NCBI GenBank assembly: GCA_037954665.1
Contig: JBBMOL010000008.1
Coordinates: 6,913,559-6,977,558 of the forward strand
DNA: 64,000 nt
Direction: 5' to 3'
Origin: Laguncularia racemosa
Lineage: Eukaryota; Streptophyta; Magnoliopsida; Myrtales; Combretaceae
In this document: positions 48,546-55,200 of the stretch, one piece after another
How the letters are laid out: each line of letters opens with the position of its first letter
Numbering within the stretch: the stretch's first letter is position 1
Program-made: the position numbers and the translations under genes
The notes under the pieces: model-generated
The model's database searches: none
Seen by the model: the letters and a program-made list of their open reading frames with translations, nothing else
What the model was told of the DNA's origin: nothing

Positions 48546-51500
48546 TATCTTTATTACATTCCAAAGATATATTTTTACTTTTAACCGGTGCTTTTACAAG
48601 TTATTTAATTTATCTCTTTAAATCCTACCAGATACCAAAGTTTACTATTTAAATATTTGCTAAATAAAAAATTATATCATTGACTCATTTATAATAAGAC
48701 TATTCATCTTATATTTTTTCAAACAAAGTTTTAAAGGTCAATTTTATTAATATTTATAATCATATCGTTTAGTTTGATTTAAATGTAGTGATATTGCTCT
48801 AACACCCTAATTAGTGGTTTAGAGCCACATGGTGTCACAATTTTCCACTTATTTTACTCCACTTTAGCTAGACTTCAATACATCAAAAGAAAACTACTAA
48901 TTATTAGATTTATCTCTAAAATCAACCCGATATAAATTTTGAATTTTTTATCATTATAAATTTAATATTTTATTATTGATACTGTTCATCATTTTATTAA
49001 AACCATTAAGTAAACCAATTGATCAAATAGATAGCTAAATAATGATGGCAATATTCAAGTTTAGACCTCCTACTTTAATATTATATTAAATTCAACTCTA
49101 CGACCAATTAATTTAAAAGATTAAACTTATAAATCTAAATAAAATTCATATTTTATTATTAATATTTCTCTCAATTATAGACTAATAATTTTGGTTGAAG
49201 CTAATCAAGTGAATCAATTAATTTAATAAAAAATAAATGATGATATAAGTTCTTGAATTTAAACCTTATGTTATGATATTATATTACATTTATTTGTATA
49301 ACCAACTGATTTAAATATTTAAACCTATAGCTATAAATTGCTATTAGAACAAGATCTATACTTTATCATAGATCACAAAATACACACCAAGTAAGAGAAA
49401 TAATAAAAAATAAGGAAAAAAAAAAAAAAAAAAAAGAGGGAAACAATGTAAAAGACAATATTTACATTAAAAACCCAAAAATGGGTGGAAAAGTAAAACA
49501 ATGAGCAAAATTAAAGAGATCAGTACCGTAGAAAAATCCAAATAAATAATAACAATAAAATACTTCTCTCAGAGACAGCGGCACAACTTCCTCTTCCTAT
49601 AATGGAGTCCCTGTGATTTTACCATCCTCTCCGTCTTGCCCGACTTGAGAAGTTCACCGACACTTACCATGTTGTTTATTATTGTTGAAATTGGGTGGGA
49701 AAACATGGCAGGAAGCTGATTGGAGCACGCTACTTCAACAAAGGATACGCCAGCGTGGTGGGCCCACTCAACGCCACCTACGACACGCCACGCGACAAGG
49801 AGGGTCATGGTTCCCACACCCTCTCTACGGCCGGAGGCAACTTCGTGCCAGGAGCGAGCGTCTTCGGCTTCGGCAAAGGCACCGCAAAGGGTGGTTCTCC
49901 GAAGGCACGCGTGGCGGCATACAAAGTCTGCTGGCCCCCGGTGGCCGGAAACGAGTGCTTCGACGCCGACATACTGGCGGGGTTCGACGCAGCCATACGT
50001 GATGGAGTTGACGTGTTGTCGGTTTCGCTAGGAGGCTCAGCGGGGCCTTTTTTTAACGATAGTCTTGCTATCGGTTCGTTCCATGCAGTAAAACATGGGA
50101 TTGTGGTGGTGCTCTCGGCAGGGAATTCGGGACCGAGAGATGGTACGGTTGGGAATGTTTCGCCATGGCAGATTACGGTCGGAGCTAGCACTATGGATCG
50201 TGATTTCACTAGCTATGTTATCACTGCCAGTGGGAAACGCTTCAAGGTCAGGTTTCTCTTCTCTTTAATTTATAAGGATTTCTTTTGCTTTGTATTTCAT
50301 GTCACATATGTCCTACAAGTGGCCTTTTTTTCAATTGAAGGAAGCTGCAATGGATAAAACAAGGGTTGGTTTAGCGAGAAAGGTTTGCATTTGCGTAGGA
50401 GTGAAATACCATTTGGATAGATTCGCACTTGGCGATATAAATTAAAATTTGATTTGACATGCGGTGGTTATTGTAAAAACTTATGGTAGTTTTCTTAATA
50501 TGTGAGACATGGGACCTGAAGTCCCACCATTTAAGCACAACAAAGGCCATTATGGTTCAAATAGAGGCATGCATAGAATTGCATTTGAATGTTACATGTT
50601 GCATTTCGAGAAAGGAAAATGGGGAAGCGTGCCCGAAACACTTGTTGATAGGTCAAAAACCTTATTTCTGTAACCAATGATGATACTTCTCATTCATCTG
50701 AAGGGAGGATGATCAAGCTCCTACAACAACAGCTCTTCTCAGAGAAAATATAGTGTCTAGAGTTGAGAATGTAAGAACTCAAGATGGTCTAGTGGAGTCC
50801 TTGAAACCCTGCATCTATACATGCGATTTGCTTTAAAAGAGATGAGTCTTGTCATCTGTTTTTGGCCATTTCAATGTGTATATTAACCATTACTATCAAT
50901 CCTAGCCACTATGCATCATATTCTTGTTGTCACTAGCTAGACTAGTACATTATGTTCTTATTTTTCGCTGGTATAGATAGGAACTATAAACACTGCTGTA
51001 ACAAATACTAAAAGAATACAGAAAACCTTTTCTATGGCTGCTGCGTATTAAGAAATTGATGTTTTAATTTTGAGGTTATTTTCAGTTTGGCAACCGGAGA
51101 TCGGTTGGATTAATTTGGCTGTAGGACTGTGGTTTTTAATCTTGAAAGGTTGAATTTGCTAGAGAACAGGAATGGTTCTCCTAGTCAAGCAATCTTTATG
51201 CAAATGTCAAGAGGAAGCCTACACAAAGAAACTAAATTCCCTTTCATGTAATTGTCTTCGAAGAAAGTGAATGCAACTTTTGGAGATAAACTTCTCCATT
51301 TGGAAAAGGGTGTTTTCCATAAATTGAGCTTGTTTTTAAGTTTCATTTTGATTATAATCAGAATTTGGGACTTGCTCCCACTGTGCTATTGATTTTGATG
51401 ATGTTAATGGTTTAGTTTTGTCTATTTTGTAGGGAGACAGCTTATCACCAAAATCCTTACAAGCAGGCAAGTTTTACAAGGTGATTAATGCTGCATATGC

Positions 51501-54375
51501 TAGAGTGAAGAATGCATCAGCTGGTGACGCGTAAGGATAAAATAATACATTCAGTTCTTCGTAGTGTTGACAAATCCTAGTGTTATTTTATCGTTACAAG
51601 GAAATTTGGCATGATCATGCAGATTGCTCTGCAAGCCCGGAACACTTGATCCTGCAAAAGTGAAGGGGAAAATCCTGGCATGCCTGAGGGGAGAGAATGC
51701 AAGAGTAGATAAGGGTGAACAAGCACTTCAGGCTGGTGCTGTTGGATTTGTTCTGGCCAACGATTTGTCTACGGGAAATGAAATCATCTCCGATCCCCAT
51801 GTCTTGCCAGCTTCACACATTAACTATACAGATGGAGTTGCTCTGTTTAAATATATCAATTCAACCAAGTAAGAGTTACTTATGTGATCACTCACTGCAT
51901 AAGTGCCCATCAGTTTTTAGAGCTGAATAATTTCTTCTAATCCTGAGCTTTTACTGAGCTGGAAATTTGTGGTTCTTCATTATATCGCCATTGGCAATTA
52001 ACAGCATGATAATTGCTTTAGGGGCACCTATTTTTTGCTAATTTTTCATTTCATGCTAAGTTTTACATTTTTTTAATTTTCTTTTTTCATTTCAGGGCGT
52101 GTTTTCAAACATGAGTAAAAAAATGACCTCTATTCATTTCCATTAGAAGAGCTGTTAGAGGCACTCGCATGGTGCCCCAATGTGCCATTTATGTGGCATG
52201 CCACATCATTTATCTTTTAAGATATCATTAGATTGGATGATGTGGCATGACACATGGAAGACAAATGGCATATTTTGGACATCACATTATCAGCTTTAAT
52301 AACTTTCTTAAAGGAGGTGGATGAAGGTTCTTTTTTGACAAAACATAGGTCCTCAAATGAAGTTGGGGGGGGGGTTTGGAAAACCAGGAAACATAGACCA
52401 TGAAATTGAAAGATTAGTAAAAATTATACGTTCTTGAAGTGCATTTATCCTCAATATAGCTATATAACTGATAGTAAGCATGAGGAGTATTGGCAACTCT
52501 TAGGCACAGTATCTGATGTGCCCATGCTTGTCAAATTTTTTATTATGTTTAAAACTTATGAGCTTTACACAACATCATCAATGGAAGAAACTCCGCTTGA
52601 AGAGAAAATTGAAATAAGCATGACTCTCATTTTGCAATATAATTGGATCCATATGCTTGTAGCCTATATGCTACAGTTTCCACAAGTTCAAGGCACTGTT
52701 TCATTGTTTCAAGCCTTTTTATGTAAACAGGTCTCCCATGGCTCAGATCACCAAAGTAATAACACAGTTGGGTGTAAAGCCGGCTCCCTTTATGGCTGCT
52801 TTTTCTTCAAAGGGACCCAACAGTATTACTCCAGAAATACTCAAGGTTCTTTTTAACAACTTTCTTTCAAATTCTTCATCATGTCCTTGCATTACATGAA
52901 ATGGTGATTTATAAGTTTAATTGACTTTACAACCAGCCTGACATCACTGCACCCGGGGTTAGCATTATTGCTGCCTATACTGAAGCACAAGGGCCTACTA
53001 ATGAAGATTTTGACAAGCGTCGAGTTCAATTCAATTCAGTATCAGGCACTTCAATGTCCTGTCCTCATGTTTCTGGTGTTGTAGGTCTTTTGAGAACTTT
53101 GTATCCTAGATGGAGTCCTGCAGCAATACGATCAGCTATCATGACCACTGGTGAGAACACTTGCTGTTTAATTAAGTCTAGTTAGCTGTCTATTCTTCAC
53201 ATAAAGATACAGTCTTCTTCTTCTCTTTGATTTCAAGAGTCAAAATTCTAAACTGTTGTTTGAAGTTGGCATCTTCACTTGAATGACACTAGCTAAAAGA
53301 CCAACATACCAAAAATATATATGCATATGATGCTGTCTTAATTTGCAAAGTAATATTTGAGTGATTTATAGTTGGAGAAGATGAACTATTGTTAAGTAAT
53401 AAATCTAAGAGCCCATATCATACGGGATTAAGCTTTTAGATCAATCAGTTGTTGAGTTAAATTTCAACATAATATTAGAGCAAGAAGTCCTGAGGTTTAA
53501 ATCTCTGCATCGTCATTTTAATCCATTTAATTAAACCATCCACTTAATGAACTTCATTGAGAAAAGTCTTACCCTACACTATGTATTAAGTAATAAATAT
53601 AAAACTCTATATCATGTTTACATGTTTAAACTTTTAGATTAGATTATTGTAAAGTTAAACATAATAGGTAACCCAAAATGATATAGACGATTGAAAGTTT
53701 CATATTTCTGTCTTAATTACTTCTTATCAGTAGATGTTACTCTGGCCTTGATTTTGACAACTATTCACAAGTCAGATAATTCAACTTTAGTTCTCATTTT
53801 GTAACCTCCCCACCCCCACTTTTTTTTTAATTGCAGCAACCACCATGGACAATGCCATGGAACCAATCCTGAATGCATCTCGCTATACAGCAACTCCATT
53901 CAGTTATGGTGCAGGACATATCCAACCCAACCGTGCAATGGACCCAGGGCTCATCTATGATGCAAATGTGACAGACTACCTTAACTTCCTGTGCTCTTTG
54001 GGTTATAACCAAACACAGTTTTCAGTATTTTCTGGTAGTGCCTACAAGTGCCCAAAGACCTTCCGTCTTCTTGACTTGAACTATCCCTCAATTACAGTCC
54101 CTAATCTATTGGGATCGGTTACTATATATCGAAAAGTGAAGAATGTCGGAACTCCAGGAACTTACAAAGCCCAAATTATGAACCCAAAAGGCATTTCAGT
54201 TTCTGTTGATCCTAAGGAGCTTAAGTTTAAAATGATTGGTGAAGAGAAGTCTTTCAGGGTCAAGTTGAAGGTAGTAAAAGCTACCATAAGCAAGGGCTAT
54301 TCATTTGGAGCGCTGATATGGTCAGATAGCACCCACCATGTGAGGAGTCCTATAGTAGTGAAGGTTGTATCATGA
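26756..54375 (+). CDS. SBT5.4: Subtilisin-like serine protease, SBT5.4-like (11 exons, 769 aa)
   Basis: Plant subtilase (peptidase family S8), predicted secreted to the apoplast, where such enzymes cleave proteins and peptides. Eleven exons joined at GT-AG sites keep one frame: 26756-26836, 26943-27052, 27176-27273, 27664-27828, 29149-29257, 49712-50246, 51433-51530, 51623-51868, 52731-52845, 52937-53150, 53837-54375. The order is signal peptide (1-25), I9 propeptide (about 29-108), catalytic domain with Asp150 (LDTG), His220 (GHGSHT), oxyanion Asn326 (SAGNSGP) and Ser558 (GTSMSCPH), a PA domain insert (about 365-510) and a Fn3-like C-terminal domain (about 660-769). Motifs such as SPKARVAAYKVCWPPV point to the SBT5.4/SBT5.3 (AIR3) group. 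The length is normal for the family. I chose Met 26756 because it starts directly before the hydrophobic core; an in-frame ATG at 26711 would add 15 residues. Transposons fill the 20,454-bp intron 5. Expression has not been shown. Confidence 0.93.
26943..27052 (+). CDS. SBT5.4: Subtilase exon 2: start of I9 propeptide
   Basis: Encodes PYVVYLGAHSHG and VTESHYNFLESYLG, the usual start of the plant subtilase prodomain. The codon for Ser64 is split (AG|C) with exon 3. Confidence 0.93.
27176..27273 (+). CDS. SBT5.4: Subtilase exon 3: propeptide middle
   Basis: Encodes RGDAEDAIFYSYTRDINGFA and a following acidic helix. The codon for Arg97 is split (C|GT). Intron 3 is 390 bp. Confidence 0.93.
27664..27828 (+). 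CDS. SBT5.4: Subtilase exon 4: propeptide end and catalytic Asp
   Basis: Encodes HPSVISVFPNQAKKLHTT, then SWEFLGLE, the start of the mature enzyme (TT-RS-W), and NLDT with catalytic Asp150. The Gly152 codon is split (G|GG). Intron 4 is 1320 bp. Confidence 0.94.
27829..29148 (+). other. Intron 4 of the subtilase gene
   Basis: 1320 bp, AT-rich, with no transposon that I recognise. The short ORFs in it are not supported. It splits the codon after catalytic Asp150-Thr151. Confidence 0.85.
29149..29257 (+). CDS. SBT5.4: Subtilase exon 5: post-Asp segment
   Basis: Encodes VWPESKSFCDEGLGPIPSKW and the disulphide loop up to HCN. Donor ag|GTTTGA opens the giant intron 5. The Arg188 codon is split (AG|G) with exon 6, 20.45 kb downstream. 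Confidence 0.93.
29307..29330. repeat. (TA)n microsatellite in intron 5
   Basis: A TA run close to the 5' splice site of intron 5. Confidence 0.9.
29331..30300. other. Intron 5 sequence without recognised feature
   Basis: AT-rich intronic DNA with poly-T (29434-29475) and poly-A runs (29663-29676, 29984-29999). No coding frame or transposon is seen. Confidence 0.5.
30300..32524 (-). mobile_element. Probable old minus-strand LTR, interrupted by the hAT element
   Basis: The order of words resembles the LTR at 9951-12812, e.g. ctaaccccttaa (10009 and 30850), then a TA microsatellite, then catgccat-atgaa (10467 and 31320), and a cttgttttt-agaa segment near 32330 (minus). The sequence resumes after the hAT at 37235 and continues to about 37560. 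The ends are not defined and the copy is much diverged. Confidence 0.35.
30954..31003. repeat. (GTATAT)n/(TA)n/(TG)n microsatellite
   Basis: Compound run of GTATAT, TA and GTGTGT units in the intronic LTR-like sequence. Confidence 0.9.
32525..32532. repeat. Left 8-bp target-site duplication of the hAT element
   Basis: TTGTACAC immediately left of the element. The identical octamer is at 37227-37234. Confidence 0.95.
33114..35304 (-). pseudogene. hAT transposase (BED finger, catalytic domain, dimerisation domain), decayed
   Basis: Would bind the element ends and cut and paste the element in the nucleus. Order from the 5' end: an acidic N-terminus and BED zinc finger (35304-34933; CNNC and H-x4-H/C in KHLHNHLEKC), then a frame-broken part (AKAIIVHEYPISIVEHEYFK near 34860). 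Next come the DDE-region hallmark DKKISTIIVDNCSMNDAM (34416-34363), CAHILNLIVKEG (near 34270) and ALDCKTQWNSTYDML (near 34100). The C-terminal hAT dimerisation motif is SMVASESAFSTSGRVINSHR (near 33340-33285). At least three frame breaks and an in-frame TGA at about 33415 (a Trp codon in relatives) inactivate it. Confidence 0.93.
34933..35304 (-). pseudogene. BED zinc-finger exon/segment of the hAT transposase
   Basis: The 123-aa ORF has an acidic N-terminal part (VEEEEGPLP), basic NKRKLTSLVWNDM, then CNNCSKTLKAGSKQGTKHLH and HLEKC: the C-x2-C...H-x4/5-C/H pattern of a BED finger that binds DNA. The ORF closes at the TGA after IEK, where the frame is lost. Confidence 0.9.
36230..36385. repeat. 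CpG-rich imperfect minisatellite in the hAT element
   Basis: Three copies of an 18-bp core GCRAGTGYGAYRGTGGCC start at 36230, 36290 and 36368 (spacing 60 and 78 bp). They lie about 0.9-1.1 kb upstream of the transposase start on the minus strand. The Cys-rich ORFs here follow from the repeat and are not genes. Confidence 0.8.
36610..36895. repeat. GTGTCT and GAGTGGAAGTGGACCGTGA repeat block in the hAT element
   Basis: gagtggaagtggacYgtga occurs twice (near 36672 and 36717), flanked by runs of gtgtgtgtct and ggtgYcgtgtctta. Low complexity without coding. Confidence 0.8.
37141..37171. repeat. 15-bp perfect palindrome near the hAT right end
   Basis: Arms 37141-37155 (AAACCCTATAGGGTA) and 37157-37171 are exact reverse complements around a single G. 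Each arm contains the subterminal motif CCTATAGGG. Located 55 bp from the element end. Confidence 0.97.
37227..37234. repeat. Right 8-bp target-site duplication of the hAT element
   Basis: TTGTACAC, identical to 32525-32532. Confidence 0.95.
37640..38410 (+). pseudogene. Tat gag and zinc-knuckle-like segment
   Basis: Frames give MCKAFPSTLKKATRTWF (one codon restored by reading through a stop), NESLHKYIYHFMMAWLNIL and ALAKKWFTIMEKFKEKV, then CEFYKNVGYATKHNTNLKDS near 38334-38393, where relatives have CEFH...GH-T-DC. The Cys/His ligands are partly lost. Confidence 0.8.
38640..39045 (+). pseudogene. Tat aspartic protease region
   Basis: Frames read VIFSDDDLENICYSHNDPLV, then GFHVTQILLDTNSFAEILY, where the active site D-T/S-G is now DTN. 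The ORF at 38852-39043 ends in FLIIDYRSPHNVIL (relatives: F-V-V-D...S-P-Y-N). The catalytic Gly is lost. Confidence 0.8.
39300..41110 (+). pseudogene. Tat reverse transcriptase, split by a nested insertion
   Basis: The left part ends at KKKQRFTS (to about 39480), the right part begins at KLLEANFI (40390). Then come RCALTSQTSINRT (CIDFTDLNK in relatives), DVFSSYNQIRMHKPD (40598-40641), PFSSKNNKAMYQSLV and the active-site strand KVYVDDMIMK (40771-40800) with YVDD preserved. The ORF 40642-40830 is the longest open piece. About 870 bp of unrelated DNA sits between the two parts. Confidence 0.88.
39490..40351 (+). mobile_element. Nested chromovirus 3' end and LTR inside Tat RT
   Basis: At 39505-39590 the reading ALITRTRAKGLQNLA resembles the extreme C-terminus of chromovirus pol (usual G-P-I/M-T-R-A-R-A-K). 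It is followed by an LTR from TGTCGG (39644) to GGCACATCA (40351). From about 39935 this LTR aligns nearly base for base with 25630-26103. The 5' part of that element is missing. I see no convincing target-site duplication. Confidence 0.8.
41324..41517 (+). repeat. 97-bp tandem duplication in the Tat element
   Basis: Units 41324-41420 and 41421-41517 are adjacent and differ at one position (ccacta versus ccgcta). Each starts catcaaaaagttcacattat. Confidence 0.97.
41690..42060 (+). pseudogene. Tat RNase H region
   Basis: Frames read SNNKAEYKVLIVEMKLIKEV, then DARNLQIFSNSQLIV and EEMPKYLKEVKQL, matching the Tat RNase H (N-A-E-Y-E-A-L-I...). Several stops are present. Confidence 0.85.
42560..43250 (+). 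pseudogene. Tat integrase region
   Basis: Frames read IGPFPPKATK, IIVTIDYFTKWVEIEVVAHI (catalytic D) and TLITNNGTQFDN (relatives: S-D-N-G-T-Q-F, second catalytic Asp here Asn). Frame breaks follow. Non-functional. Confidence 0.88.
43330..45400. other. Spacer of the Tat element between integrase and the antisense ORF
   Basis: About 2 kb of moderately AT-rich DNA with a poly-A/AAG tract at 43868-43899. No plus-strand coding is seen. Spacers of this kind are usual in Tat elements. Confidence 0.5.
45515..47690 (-). pseudogene. Antisense Transposase_28-like ORF of the Tat element (decayed)
   Basis: Minus-strand frames give, near the start, MVYFMTSLRIPFNRFQGIF (about 47395-47340) and LHPSILVSNAYVILVAFKSL (about 47325-47266). 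This resembles the putative gypsy-type transposon domain (PF04195) with its L-R-x-P-F and Q-L-x-P-N-x-W patterns. The far end (45751-45515) has FPHLDFSILDQYLE followed by an acidic tail, as at the C-terminus of such ORFs. Many stops lie between. The function of this accessory ORF is unknown in the family. Confidence 0.6.
47700..48480. other. Possible 3' LTR/flank of the Tat element
   Basis: Includes related phrases with ccttggctgaataggcctt and gcctcggctgaaccagc at 48227-48303, suggesting short internal repeats as in an LTR. The ends could not be set. Confidence 0.3.
48503..48543. repeat. (AT)n microsatellite, about 20 units
   Basis: An uninterrupted AT run in intron 5, the longest perfect microsatellite in the window. 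Confidence 0.97.
48544..49711. other. 3' end of intron 5, no transposon recognised
   Basis: AT-rich, with poly-A at 49414-49434. It leads to the acceptor at 49710-49711. Probably the original intron sequence. Confidence 0.5.
49712..50246 (+). CDS. SBT5.4: Subtilase exon 6: catalytic His and oxyanion Asn
   Basis: The largest catalytic exon. It starts KLIGARYFNKGY and holds GHGSHT (His220) and SAGNSGP (Asn326). Acceptor aacatggcag|g has a weak pyrimidine tract. The first 320 bp are clearly richer in GC at third positions than the rest. It ends in phase 0 at TTCAAG|GTCAGG. Confidence 0.95.
51433..51530 (+). CDS. SBT5.4: Subtilase exon 7: start of PA-domain region
   Basis: Encodes GDSLSPKSLQAGKFYKVINA and then the segment to AGDA. 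Acceptor ttttgtag. The Ala399 codon is split (GC|A). Intron 7 is 92 bp. Confidence 0.93.
51623..51868 (+). CDS. SBT5.4: Subtilase exon 8: PA domain
   Basis: Encodes LLCKPGTLDPAKVKGKILAC, then RGENARVDKGEQA, GAVGFVLAND and VLPASHINY, the protease-associated domain. The Lys481 codon is split (AA|G). Confidence 0.94.
52731..52845 (+). CDS. SBT5.4: Subtilase exon 9: PA end and return to catalytic domain
   Basis: Encodes SPMAQITKVITQLGVKPAPF, then MAAFSSKGPNSITPEILK, the conserved substrate-binding stretch. Acceptor tgtaaacag. Ends in phase 0. Confidence 0.93.
52937..53150 (+). CDS. SBT5.4: Subtilase exon 10: catalytic Ser
   Basis: Encodes PDITAPGVSIIAAYTEA, SGTSMSCPHVSGVVGLL (Ser558) and SPAAIRSAIMTT. 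Donor actg|GTGAGA. The Ala591 codon is split (G|CA). Confidence 0.95.
53837..54375 (+). CDS. SBT5.4: Subtilase exon 11: C-terminal Fn3-like domain and stop
   Basis: Encodes PFSYGAGHIQPNRAMDPGLI, LNYPSITVPN, KNVGTPGTY and the end WSDSTHHVRSPIVVKVVS, then TGA. This is the usual subtilase terminus. A polyadenylation signal AATAAA is about 210 bp downstream. Confidence 0.95.
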
Positions 54376-55200
54376 TTTGGTTATGTTTATGGCTGTACTA
54401 GTAATCAATTCTTGCCGGTTGCTTTACGGCACTGACCATAAGTGTTGCAGTAAGAAGGGAGAAAATTAAATGGGCGAAAAGAATCTCCTTAGCATTGTTT
54501 GCAACTTTTTGTGGTCCTCATTTCCATAAAATCACATTAAGGCATATGACCAGCATTTGCACCAGCCCTCAACAAAATAAAAAATAAACCTGTTTTAGTT
54601 TTTATTTTTTTTCATGGACATACTTGCTTCTACTGTGCGGGCGCCTTTTTGATAGAATCTCTACCTGTCTATTCATTTTTATCAGAATGTAAAGTTGCAA
54701 AAATTAAGAAATTACTACCCCACAAACATCTCTACTTATTATTGATGAAGTTTCGATGAGATGTATTTTAAGATTATGCGTGATCTGAATTTGAAAGATT
54801 TGTTGTTCATTATTGCGATATGTCTGAATTAGTTCAGTGGAAATGAAGGATTATTACAAGATCTCCCATAAGCATTGGCTAAAGACTCAGAATGCTTCCG
54901 TACCTATTGCCTTTTAATGTACTGTAAACGACAATGATCAATGTGACTCACACTCCCGATTTGCTGCATGGTGTATCCATACAAGATAAAGTTAAAGAAA
55001 CACAGAGATCAATAGGCATTACATATATTAGAAGAGAATTAAGCTGCATATTGATTGCAGTTTTCCTTCCACCTCTCGTTCACAGTAAAGCAAGACGGAA
55101 AATCATAGCACAGAGCATGCTCGTTGTATAGACCAACAAGCAGGACAAAGAAGAGTTTATCCATGTATAATCGGTCTTCAACTGTATGAAATTATAAAAC
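54376..55200. other. Convergent intergenic region between the subtilase and TMN genes
   Basis: 825 bp between the two stop codons, serving both 3' ends. It contains AATAAA at about 54583 on the + strand for the subtilase. No further gene is seen. Confidence 0.8.
54583..54588 (+). terminator. Polyadenylation signal candidate of the subtilase gene
   Basis: AATAAA 208 bp after the stop codon, followed by a T-rich stretch from 54591. Confidence 0.5.

Larger units (their letters stand above)
29258..49711 (+). other. Giant intron 5 (20,454 bp) of the subtilase gene, filled with transposons
   Basis: Bounded by ag|GTTTGA and catggcAG|g. Removing it restores the R188 codon and the universally conserved HCN-R-KLIGARYF join. 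It contains a TA microsatellite, an old minus-strand LTR, a hAT element, a Tat Ty3 element with a nested chromovirus LTR, and a 41-bp AT microsatellite. Confidence 0.9.

Noticed and set aside
49805..50209. 134-aa ORF on the minus strand in subtilase exon 6
   Set aside because: It lies opposite the GC-rich part of a real exon and has no family resemblance; a shadow of the coding strand.
52434..52856. 140-aa plus ORF running into exon 9
   Set aside because: Its first 100 residues are intron 8 sequence. Only the part after 52731 belongs to the protein, and in a different frame.
26756..54375. Treating exons 1-5 and exons 6-11 as two separate or broken genes because 20 kb of transposons lies between them
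   Set aside because: The split Arg codon, GT-AG borders and conserved motif across the junction fit one gene. The total is exactly 769 codons plus stop, with no lesion anywhere.
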